A stretch of 36,617 bases of DNA from a virus. Positions 31,401 to 36,617 of the stretch are shown here, piece by piece; position 1 is the stretch's first letter, and the number at the start of each line of letters is the position of its first letter. The notes under the pieces were generated by a model. It was not told the DNA's origin. It made no database searches and saw only the letters and a program-made list of their open reading frames with translations. The stretch spans positions 1 through 36,617 of IMG/VR virus record IMGVR_UViG_3300017697_003163; one strand, written 5' to 3'. Made by a program: the position numbers and the translations under genes.

Positions 31401-31842
31401 TGCCGCTCCCACTGAGGAGCAGCGGAAGATTCGCCAGTCATCCATGGACGCCACGTTGGCGTCATGGCGTACTCGCGCAGACATGAATGGCCTGTCCACT
31501 CGCCTTTACGTCAATGAACGCGAACAGCCTGAGTACTGGGCTGACCGTGTGGAAGAGATTCGCACGGTAGCGGAAGCAATCGGGACTGACGGGAACGGCC
31601 TGGGGCCGGAAGTGCTGCGGGCATATGAGGGATATGCGTGGGCCAAAAGCGAACTAGATCAACTGGTAATCAATCAAAGCGCCAACCCGAACTATGACGC
31701 TGAACGCGCCACTCTTAAAGAAGCATGGGATGGCGCATTGACAACAGAGTTGCAGAGGTTCCCTGGGAATGACCAATGGGAGCGCATCTTGGAAATTATG
31801 ACTAGCGCTCTATCTCAGGGCTGGCAACTACCTGGAAAGTAG
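25441..31842 (+). CDS. Giant virion-internal (DNA-ejection) protein, 2133 aa
   Basis: The N-terminus is disordered (about 1-120). The body is long and mostly helical, with a basic low-complexity patch at about 615-645 (RPKPEGYGARGKKGTGNREGRGKRSQRSG), a coiled-coil at about 1125-1185 (KAKGELEAATKKADDVRKRATD) and hydrophobic segments at about 300 (GIAMLGTLAAPVFNFLMLG) and 1815 (LAVVFGMIVTGLFAPSAP). No catalytic motif is evident. Its size, helical nature and place between portal and scaffold/capsid in a phage without a visible tape measure or tail tube suggest an internal virion protein ejected with the DNA, as in T7- or N4-like phages. A tape-measure protein is the alternative. Confidence 0.7.
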   Translation: MASPENNDQTDNTNYLGNVGSINARPSRKNPGAAETPTNTIRYPEPMSPNEVVDSPYADTDAPMGRRRAFERTAPATTFQEYQDSQERQAQLVQQFYANRPVGPMNYDETRRGAAYSPDSFSSFPEFIQGLKDGRSVVTNDGEYWANAPDLMTDKERTLVGTLNSGNTFGIVFKDSVANKDAARINSDMIARHGSMDAEEYAASLAELNPAILAKAAVSGLAPSEMGSVARILAAKNVAEVAFTRVAASKGSQQGFLAARQIIASVEDEGDQGVVAMFFQDILNSGSEADDNGENWTSQGIAMLGTLAAPVFNFLMLGNDTMVQFATAMANRQMEAFSDFGNGDFAGGIGNTLLGLSPAAPLSTLVDGSYGEADKGTLNQAEMSDLRNEYGDFAVDVLADVYEGYARGDDDLLEKTFAKYENNPEAWSLIQQGMMDASIGGNTSYSDLYTKIAFADQGNPGNALVRAMPFIDPTSAWATGIRDVTNTTAMLTLDPLNAAFGAGVALKGAKYGFWLLGKTVNVEKAFTRAKVQNWYNWFGKELQTLKALDDAGDTVAYGRKYTTLVSQSKKYANDETIRLFTKHGIFDADSARDFYMSMESVEKIAAGKASKMRPKPEGYGARGKKGTGNREGRGKRSQRSGQVPSTAEDAIAAAASQAQAQVAKRTNRVYVPHQSAATTVLKQTIGQVRGAADITKYLARSTPVLDDVLGSDWVTLTSSERSTRLASVMADDALVDRLAREVGDWSVDAAGAPKRTVAGQALDSVLSGNGERATKWRNALGVSRSGWAKKGVLRGDDASLALSRAADRFAAVWARMPDTRGGIVTLDARDAGKIYQMMRLAGVNRPMASMFRAEWAKMNQAQRELAFAGMVRTYGRASGLDRVLLDSTGATKFDELLKGVSGTRMNERYAADQYDRFGGAMRDADAQGQLILDAAISEHPVYQDLVAARLELDRLNSANAPLLARAAQERAVEKAQDAWKPVAKGLRADMKRQVKIAKQSWMDEANLSNPGEVNVGGSTRQGAVWLSQTNDALAMPNFGALDNFAARRSYMNALLVNNRVGQTVTDLWTFGTLAGPRFQLRNGLEDMVLYVITGGKMGAFSEGRRISTIVRSATARFDQDVQKAKGELEAATKKADDVRKRATDQSVIDAAENVEARAAERLAKLERAGLKPRKLGIVNTARMTLAVKLSNNAGLAGRENTLRARLAAAIFMPMTSPAERAAAAKLGRDGVVALQMKALARQRLLLVKDPEARGIAVRLRRGAEIEDLSPRQQEILRDMDDLLKSTTGEAYEQKAAETSRHLADSLMPADGDLQPLVKVGGKWYRRVRVDQTAQYVSERTVVGRVTPPQAEGAVRALHNVTSDGPRGQAILQRLERWWAAENRRGSSDAANMRKIEDEVLNYIKSHEMWPVYRERFRLYEPADERLFVQKGFKDASGTFTTPEGKFNKELLDALWNPEKRGYSIIDEVTGEPVVAMEDFLSGTFKPPYHTVAVSGESFLVPADMGSVNALIDKGWSAMGRSLARMTREPIFKANYLESRKTFRALEEVYAKQFGEDAARSWASKQSSERAYALTMSYVDNPAVRSRAAYRVRNVARFYRAIEDFGRRMYRVAKNDPIAFWRASLIWEATNESGFSHTDEYGQDYFVYPGSAAGLEFLSRWLPMFGSTAGFMIGGKVQWLSPSADPDSWMPTLASPWASIVYRPVLRAIGGPDDIFGDIDRQLFGAIGADKDLNLDGPLDGILGEVIEGLPGALPPIIDKAFLGLLPAALGIELPGTLSYNATMKAAMMMQAQGRGLSMADSKDPVKAEAYANELRSTSLAVVFGMIVTGLFAPSAPQLMEDTVSKLGRDLGSTGMRPSFLKGMKQAMESEDGIDGYWKWIEKWTSENPGLGIYSLSRSEAAEMGYMEPLEGNAEFAIRHSDLMTEYPIGVSIFGPNTGEVTTKSMRVLNMFDVRTPKTLIDQVKDLATQEARIDYQLGRRYMQADVDAAPTEEQRKIRQSSMDATLASWRTRADMNGLSTRLYVNEREQPEYWADRVEEIRTVAEAIGTDGNGLGPEVLRAYEGYAWAKSELDQLVINQSANPNYDAERATLKEAWDGALTTELQRFPGNDQWERILEIMTSALSQGWQLPGK

Positions 31843-31848
31843 GGATCT

Positions 31849-32775
31849 ATGGCCAACTTCACGGCGGATCAAATCGCACGACAGGCACGGATGGATGCCG
31901 CTAGAGCGGCTGGTCAAACAAATATGACGGGGAGAGTCCCCAGCGGCACTTACAGTGGTACGCAGAACGTGTCAGGTGGTGGTGGCCTTGGAGGCTTGAA
32001 GGACTCCTACACCAACGCCCTGTCTTTTGAGAACCAGCGTTCCGCGCCCACGGCGTACGAGGTCCGTGGGCAGGGCCTGTCATCTGTAGCCTCGCCGTAC
32101 TCTGAGGTACTGAAAACGATGCCCCGCACTGGCGGGCAGGGCGTCTTCTCGTACGAGTACTACACCTACGATCAGGTGTCTAAGTCTCAGGCGGGAACTA
32201 TTGGCTTTTACCGCCAGCAGTCGCTGGGTGAGCAGAAGTTGTGGGAACGGGCTGGTGCTGAACTGGGCCGTAGTGGCCACTCCCTGTACGCAGACTATGT
32301 AGAACTGTCTGCCTATGCCAGCACTGATGGGGCTAGGATCTCGCCCTTTGAACTGTTGATGAGTGACCTGAGTCGTGGTGCAGCCACGTTGGCTGACGAT
32401 GGATCGGGTAGTGGTTCTGGTAGTTACGGTGGTGGTGGTGGTGGATCTAACTCCACCATCGTGTTATCGAACCGTGAAGATGCCCGGTCGGTTATCGACA
32501 CCCTGGCCCTACAGATGGTCGGTCGAACAGTCAACGATAAAGAGTTTGAGCAGTACTTTTCTGCCTTGAACGCGGCGGAGCGCGCCAACCCGACAGTGGT
32601 GTCTATGGAGGGCGGCAGTGTCGTCCAACAGTCGGGCATGAGTTCGGCTGGTCGGGAGCAGGTCTTGGCTGACCAACTGCGGAAGAACGACGACTTCGCG
32701 GAGTTTCAGGTGGGCGGCCAAATGGTTGGCATGTTCCAGCAATACTTGAATGAGAAGGGCGTCTTCAATGGCTGA
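31849..32775 (+). CDS. Virion-associated protein, 308 aa
   Basis: Begins 6 bp after the giant gene. The N-terminus is disordered and Gly-rich. Residues about 90-180 form a compact domain (YSYEYYTYDQVSKSQAGTIGFYRQQSLGEQKLWERAGAELGRSG), a Gly/Ser linker at about 185-200 (GSGSGSYGGGGGGSN) follows, and the C-terminus is helical (SVIDTLALQMVGRTVNDKEFEQYFSALNAAER). Similar three-gene sets after a giant internal protein occur in other podovirus-like actinophages, as I recall. Probably a second internal or portal-associated protein. Confidence 0.7.
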   Translation: MANFTADQIARQARMDAARAAGQTNMTGRVPSGTYSGTQNVSGGGGLGGLKDSYTNALSFENQRSAPTAYEVRGQGLSSVASPYSEVLKTMPRTGGQGVFSYEYYTYDQVSKSQAGTIGFYRQQSLGEQKLWERAGAELGRSGHSLYADYVELSAYASTDGARISPFELLMSDLSRGAATLADDGSGSGSGSYGGGGGGSNSTIVLSNREDARSVIDTLALQMVGRTVNDKEFEQYFSALNAAERANPTVVSMEGGSVVQQSGMSSAGREQVLADQLRKNDDFAEFQVGGQMVGMFQQYLNEKGVFNG

Positions 32776-33763
32776 AGCCAAGGATGAAAAGGGAAACGCC
32801 AAGAAGGACGTGGCTGACAACATTGACTCAGTGCGTGACGTGTTGGAAGAGGCAGGTTTCGCTGTCCGACTGATACGGATGCACCCGGAGATCAAAGACA
32901 TCATCAAGAAGTTGGGTAACCGTCTCGCTAAAGGACGGATCGACGAGCGTGAGATCTACCGGGAGTTTAAGAAACTTCTCGACGATACAGAGTTCGGGCA
33001 GCGCCCGTCCTCTGAGATCAGTGCCGACCTTGCCCGCTACCGGGAGAATAACCAGGACTTTAAACAGAACCTCGCCAACCTGGAGCGAGAGATCAACACT
33101 ATCGCTGTGGGGAAGATGGGCAAGACTCTTGATCCTAAAGAGGCCCGCAAGATGGCTCTCGCCCTGGTGTACGCCGATGAAGGTTTTCTGTCTGGTCAGT
33201 TCGATAAGACGGAGATTGACCGGAGGCTGTCTCAGTATTTGATTGTTGAAGAGAAGCCTTCTGACACTGACCCGTATGCGATGACTGAACTGGGCGGTGA
33301 CGCTGGCAATAGTCAGGACACGTTGCTTCGCTGGTTTGCAGCGAACGGTGTCCAGGTCGGAGCAAACGCTATGCAGAAGTATCTGCGTGACTTGCAATCA
33401 GGTGCGACAACCATTGACCAGATCAAGCAGAACATGAGAGAGCAAGTGTTCTCATCTAAGTACGGTGCTTACGCTGACCGATTCAAGGAAGGATTGGATG
33501 TCACTGACATCTCACTGGACTTCCGTAACGCAACTGCGCGAATGCTGGAGTTGAACCAGAACGAGGTCGGATTAGATCATCGTCTTGTCCGTAAGGCCAT
33601 GGAGTACGTGGACCCTGCGACTGGGAAGAACCGACCCGTCTCGGGTTGGGAGTTTGAAAAAATGATCCGTGAAGATCCCGACTGGCAGAAGACAAACAAT
33701 GCGTACGAACAGTACGCCACTGTGGGCAGGGATCTGTTGAAGACTTTCGGATTTGAGGTTTAA
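32768..33763 (+). CDS. Virion-associated protein, 331 aa
   Basis: The start is taken at the ATG at 32768 (MAEAKDEKGNAKK), with GAAGGG 7 bases upstream; another in-frame ATG at 32750 is possible. The product is almost wholly helical, with repeated blocks EIYREFKKLLDD, ARKMALALVYADEGFLSGQFDKTEIDRRLSQYL and NAMQKYLRDLQSGATTIDQIKQNMREQVF. It ends EQYATVGRDLLKTFGFEV. No motif of enzyme function. It overlaps the previous gene by 8 bp and is 1 bp from the next. Likely an internal virion protein. Confidence 0.7.
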   Translation: MAEAKDEKGNAKKDVADNIDSVRDVLEEAGFAVRLIRMHPEIKDIIKKLGNRLAKGRIDEREIYREFKKLLDDTEFGQRPSSEISADLARYRENNQDFKQNLANLEREINTIAVGKMGKTLDPKEARKMALALVYADEGFLSGQFDKTEIDRRLSQYLIVEEKPSDTDPYAMTELGGDAGNSQDTLLRWFAANGVQVGANAMQKYLRDLQSGATTIDQIKQNMREQVFSSKYGAYADRFKEGLDVTDISLDFRNATARMLELNQNEVGLDHRLVRKAMEYVDPATGKNRPVSGWEFEKMIREDPDWQKTNNAYEQYATVGRDLLKTFGFEV

Positions 33764-33764
33764 G

Positions 33765-34985
33765 GTGGCTACAGATCTAGAGCGCGCTATCGCGCGGGTT
33801 CAGTCCACTGGGGGTGCTTCTCGGGCGGAGAAGCGGGAGATCATCCAGCAACTTAGGCAGAACGCCAATAAGGACGGCAACCTGGGTGCAGCCGACCGTA
33901 AGGCAATGAACGAGGCCCTGCGTGCTACGACGACATCTAAGCCTGCACCTGCACCTGCACCCGTCACTCCACCTGACGGTGGCGATAACTCTAATCTGCC
34001 TGACGATGACGTGAACGTCGGTATCGGAGACCCACTGGCACCGAATAACCCGGTAACTGATAACCCTCCCGGTCCTCCCGCCGAGGGCTACGAGTGGGGT
34101 AAGGACGAGTTGGGGAACTGGAGACAGTTCGCTATCCCCGGCTGGAGCGGTGGTGGACCCACTGACCGCGACAAGGCGAATGCCGCTGTCTTTCTGTCTG
34201 ACCTACTGGACCGTTTCGGTCTCAAGGAACTTACGGGGTCTGTTGCGAGTCTCATTGAAGAGTGGGGAGATAACACTCAAGTCATTGCCGTGAAGTTACG
34301 TGAGAACAAGATCTATCAGGAACGCTTCAAGGGGAACCTGGCACGGACTAAGAACGGTTTGAACATGCTTTCCGAGGCGGAGTACTTGGCCACTGAGGAC
34401 GCGATTGCTACACGTATGCGGATACGTGGCATGAGTGCAGGCTTTCAGTCCAGGGACTACCTGGCTGGGTTGATCTCCCAAGACGTATCTGCTGCTGAGG
34501 TGGATGCTCGCTTGGAGCAGGGGCAGCGCGTCGTGGACAACGCAGACCCACTGGTCGTGGAGTCAATGCAGCGCCTGTACGGGGCCAGTATCGGTGACCT
34601 GTACGGGTACGTGTTGGACGCTGACACGGCCATTGGCGACATCGAGAAGAGGGTGTCTGCCGGTATTACTGCCCGCACGGCCGAGCAGTCAGGGTTGACG
34701 ATTGGCCGCTCTCTCAGTGAGCAGATTGGGCAGATGACTGGCGGCAATGAGCAGGCTCTCCGGCCTGCCTTCCAGAGGGCTGGTGCCCTCGCTGATTCCA
34801 CTAGGCGGCTTTCTGCCCTGGAAGGAATCGACGACCTCACTGATGAGGATGTCGTGGAGGGCGAGTTCGGCTACAACAAGGAGAACCGTGACAAGGTTCG
34901 CAAACTTCAATCCCAGGAACGGGCCAGATTCTCTGGCCAGTCGGGTGCCTTCCAGGGAACTCTCGGCGGTAACACCTCCTACTAG
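33765..34985 (+). CDS. Virion-associated protein, 406 aa
   Basis: The GTG at 33765 is preferred: it follows the upstream stop by one base and has GAGG 6 bases before it (a TTG lies at 33753). After a helical start, residues about 50-110 form a Pro/Asp-rich linker. The rest is helical, with NLARTKNGLNMLSEAEYLATEDAI, AGFQSRDYLAGLISQDVSAAEVDARLEQ, RVVDNADPLVVESMQRLYG and YGYVLDADTAIGDIEKR, blocks typical of podovirus internal proteins encoded after the portal. It is the last gene before the hairpin-containing gap that precedes the capsid genes. Confidence 0.75.
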   Translation: MATDLERAIARVQSTGGASRAEKREIIQQLRQNANKDGNLGAADRKAMNEALRATTTSKPAPAPAPVTPPDGGDNSNLPDDDVNVGIGDPLAPNNPVTDNPPGPPAEGYEWGKDELGNWRQFAIPGWSGGGPTDRDKANAAVFLSDLLDRFGLKELTGSVASLIEEWGDNTQVIAVKLRENKIYQERFKGNLARTKNGLNMLSEAEYLATEDAIATRMRIRGMSAGFQSRDYLAGLISQDVSAAEVDARLEQGQRVVDNADPLVVESMQRLYGASIGDLYGYVLDADTAIGDIEKRVSAGITARTAEQSGLTIGRSLSEQIGQMTGGNEQALRPAFQRAGALADSTRRLSALEGIDDLTDEDVVEGEFGYNKENRDKVRKLQSQERARFSGQSGAFQGTLGGNTSY

Positions 34986-34999
34986 GAGGGCTATGAATT

Positions 35000-35158
35000 G
35001 AGAGTCTTCCGACTCTCGGGGTGCCCGCTGATGACGGCGCGAGGGTCATGCCTCACACCCCACTCCAGGTAGATCGACCGGCCCTGCCTGAGTCAGAAGA
35101 CCGGTAGTGACAGCCAACCCCCGCTCCCCTGCGGGAATGTTGAGGGTCGCGTTTAAAC
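35000..35158 (+). promoter_or_regulatory. Hairpin- and GTTTAAAC-containing gap before scaffold and capsid genes
   Basis: The 191-bp gap 34986-35176 holds a perfect GAGAGTC/GACTCTC stem (35000-35017, TTCC loop), a CCGC/GCGG stem around 35122-35135 and GTTTAAAC at 35151-35158. There is no T-tract after the first stem. It could be a promoter or RNA-processing region that raises capsid expression; a clear -35/-10 pair is not visible. Confidence 0.4.
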
Positions 35159-35176
35159 ACACAAAAAGGGAGTGCC

Positions 35177-35671
35177 ATGTCTGGCAACGAGTACGACAAC
35201 GACGAATACGATTACGACGATGATGGGTCTACAGTCCTTCGTCAACTCCGCAAGGAGAACAGATCGAAGGAGAAGCAGATTAAAGAACTGCAAGAGCAGT
35301 TGTCTGCAATTAACACACAGACTCGTGAACGCAGCGTCCGAGACGTGCTCACCGCGAAGGGTCTCAACCCGAAGATTGCCCGTTTCGTTCCCGAAGACGT
35401 TACCTCCGATGAGGACGTAGCAGCGTGGATCAACGAGTACGCAGATGTGTTCGGTGGAGCGACACAGGTGGAAGGCGACACTGATGAAGCCGAAACTTCC
35501 GCTCCACAAATAGACACGAGTGGGTATTCACAAAACGGGCAGGTGCAACAGTCTGGCAGCCAGTTCAACGGCGACCCAGGCCAACTAGCGGCACTCATTC
35601 AGAGTGCCCGCAGCCCGGAGGAACTCAACAAAGTTCTCTTCGGTTCTGAGGGCGGCCCCGCCGCTTTCTAG
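35177..35671 (+). CDS. Capsid scaffold protein
   Basis: 164 residues. A very acidic start (NEYDNDEYDYDDDG) leads to a coiled coil (about 22-45, LRKENRSKEKQIKELQEQL). A conserved-looking core follows (RSVRDVLTAKGLNPKIARFVPEDVTSDEDVAAWINEYADVFG), then a Gln/Ser/Gly-rich tail and a short C-terminal helix (SPEELNKVLFGSEG). This is the layout of phage assembly scaffolds that guide capsid formation and leave the mature shell, and it lies directly before the major capsid gene. AAGGGAG precedes the ATG. Confidence 0.85.
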   Translation: MSGNEYDNDEYDYDDDGSTVLRQLRKENRSKEKQIKELQEQLSAINTQTRERSVRDVLTAKGLNPKIARFVPEDVTSDEDVAAWINEYADVFGGATQVEGDTDEAETSAPQIDTSGYSQNGQVQQSGSQFNGDPGQLAALIQSARSPEELNKVLFGSEGGPAAF

Positions 35672-35706
35672 TCCATTCATTTAACTCACCTTGGAGGTGA
35701 TGTTCC

Positions 35707-36617
35707 GTGGCGAACACGGACACAACTGCATTGGCTGGCCTTGTAAAGGCAGCCTATGACCGCTACGTGGAGTTTGAACTCCGCAGCCAACCCTTGCTCC
35801 GTTCGCTTGCTGACAAGCGCCCGGTGCAGCAGGCAATGCCCGGCTCGTCCGTGGTGTTTAGCCTGTACAACGATCTAGCACCCACGACGGCAACGCTGGA
35901 TGAGAACGTTGACCCGGATGCGACGGCTATGCCCGACGTGTCTACCGTTTCGGTGACGCTCAACGAGCGTGGGCGCTCCGTGCTTCGGACCCGCAAGTTG
36001 AACGAGTTCGCATTCGCGGATGTCGATCCAGCAGTGGCCGACATCATCGCCTACAACATGGCAGACAGCCTTGATGTGGTAGTTGGTAACACACTCCTGG
36101 GTGGCACTCAACTCCTGTACGGCAGTGGCGGTGCAACACTTCCCACGGCAAACGGGGAAGTTGCTGCCGAGGACGTGATTACCGCTGCTGATGTTCGCAA
36201 AGTGGTGGCAAAGTTGCGAACCAACAATGCCGTGCCCCGTGAGGGCTCGCTGTACACGGCCATGATCCACCCCGAGGTGGCTCATGACCTTCGTGCCGAA
36301 ACTGGTGGAGGCTCATTCGATGACCTCAACAAGTACACCGAGCGCAACGTTGACAAGCCGCTTAACGGAATCGTTGGCGTCTTGCACGGTGCCGTTTTCA
36401 TCGAGACTCCCCGCGTGCCTGTCACCCCTGACGGTGCCGGTGCGGGCAAGGTTTACACGACCTTCATTGTGGGCAAGCAAGCCTTGGCGGAAGCCGTGGC
36501 TGTTGAGCCCGGAGTGGTGATTGGGCCCGTGGTCGATTCCCTGATGCGCTACCGCAGCATCGGGTGGTACGGACTTCTCGGCCACTCGGTCTACCGAGAC
36601 GACGCGCTTTACCAGAT
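35707..36617 (+). CDS. Major capsid protein, N4-gp56-like (partial)
   Basis: Starts at the GTG at 35707 with GGAGGTGA 6 bases upstream and runs off the right edge after 303 codons. The N-terminus (MANTDTTALAGLVKAAYDRYVEFELRSQPLLRSLADKRPV) leads to a P-loop/A-domain region with SSVVFSLYNDLAP, VSVTLNERGRSVLRTRKLNEFAFADVDP, VVVGNTLLGG and SLYTAMIHPEVAHDLRAETGG, then FIVGKQALAEAVAVEPGVVIGPVVDSLMRYRSIGWYGLLGHSVYRDDALYQI. This matches the HK97-fold major capsid proteins annotated as N4-gp56 family. Only the last part is missing. Confidence 0.88.
   Translation, partial: MANTDTTALAGLVKAAYDRYVEFELRSQPLLRSLADKRPVQQAMPGSSVVFSLYNDLAPTTATLDENVDPDATAMPDVSTVSVTLNERGRSVLRTRKLNEFAFADVDPAVADIIAYNMADSLDVVVGNTLLGGTQLLYGSGGATLPTANGEVAAEDVITAADVRKVVAKLRTNNAVPREGSLYTAMIHPEVAHDLRAETGGGSFDDLNKYTERNVDKPLNGIVGVLHGAVFIETPRVPVTPDGAGAGKVYTTFIVGKQALAEAVAVEPGVVIGPVVDSLMRYRSIGWYGLLGHSVYRDDALYQ

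Larger units (their letters stand above)
2224..35158. repeat. Dispersed octamer GTTTAAAC, 17 copies
   Basis: First bases of each copy: 2224, 2570, 7824, 9668, 10710, 12221, 12703, 13819, 14400, 16534, 17010, 17604, 17919, 18397, 24531, 29889, 35151. Eleven lie at gene boundaries (two within start codons, two after stop codons before terminators, five in leader modules, two in 5' leaders) and six inside genes. About 0.3-0.6 copies would be expected by chance. The palindrome is usually flanked by T or G on the left and A or G on the right. Counted by eye. Confidence 0.85.

Overview
The window looks like most of the genome of a temperate, short-tailed (podovirus-like) phage of an actinobacterium. 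Actinobacterial markers are a WhiB-domain protein, an Lsr2-like zinc-knuckle protein, an r1t-like holin, GC-rich coding (about 57% by eye) and many tiny genes joined by ATGA overlaps. A sulfotransferase, a small basic protein of a type seen in marine podoviruses, and Trp-rich tail-protein motifs hint at an aquatic host; this is inference. Both ends cut through the morphogenesis region: the last base lies inside the major capsid gene and the first bases are the end of a tail gene. The window is therefore probably a circularly permuted phage genome with the segment after the capsid gene missing.

Layout. (1) 1-5792, plus strand: tail end, poly-glycine tail-tip protein, Trp-rich small protein, sulfotransferase, amidase endolysin, holin, membrane/coiled-coil protein, large tail protein, then a perfect bidirectional terminator. 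(2) 5873-7112, minus strand: Lsr2-like protein and tyrosine integrase. A tRNA-3'-end-like attP candidate lies directly upstream of the integrase. (3) 7369-7821, plus strand: helix-turn-helix regulator and terminator. (4) 7880-13816, plus strand: a leader with perfect hairpins, then a replication/recombination operon (Cas4-like nuclease, RecA/DnaB-like ATPase, resolvase-like nuclease, a primase split into zinc and Toprim genes, a pyrophosphatase-like protein, a phosphoesterase, a sigma-like factor, a small zinc protein). No DNA polymerase is visible. (5) 13883-19288, minus strand: small accessory genes, including WhiB and SprT-like proteins. Five successive units are preceded by a repeated leader (GTTTAAAC palindrome, second hairpin, GA-repeat ribosome-binding tract). 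(6) 19289-20649: about 1.35 kb without convincing genes, holding an 8-bp-period CCTGTC array, TATATA blocks and a dense hairpin stack related to the one in region 4. (7) 20650-36617, plus strand: terminase, portal, a 2133-residue virion-internal protein, three further virion-associated proteins, scaffold and major capsid protein.

The most unusual feature is the octamer GTTTAAAC. I counted 17 copies by eye where chance predicts fewer than one. It sits at start codons, immediately after stop codons before terminators, and at the centre of the repeated minus-strand leaders, like the dispersed stoperator or start-associated sequences of some mycobacteriophages. Together with the paired hairpin arrays in front of the two long rightward operons, it suggests a phage-wide cis-regulatory system that I cannot match to a described one.
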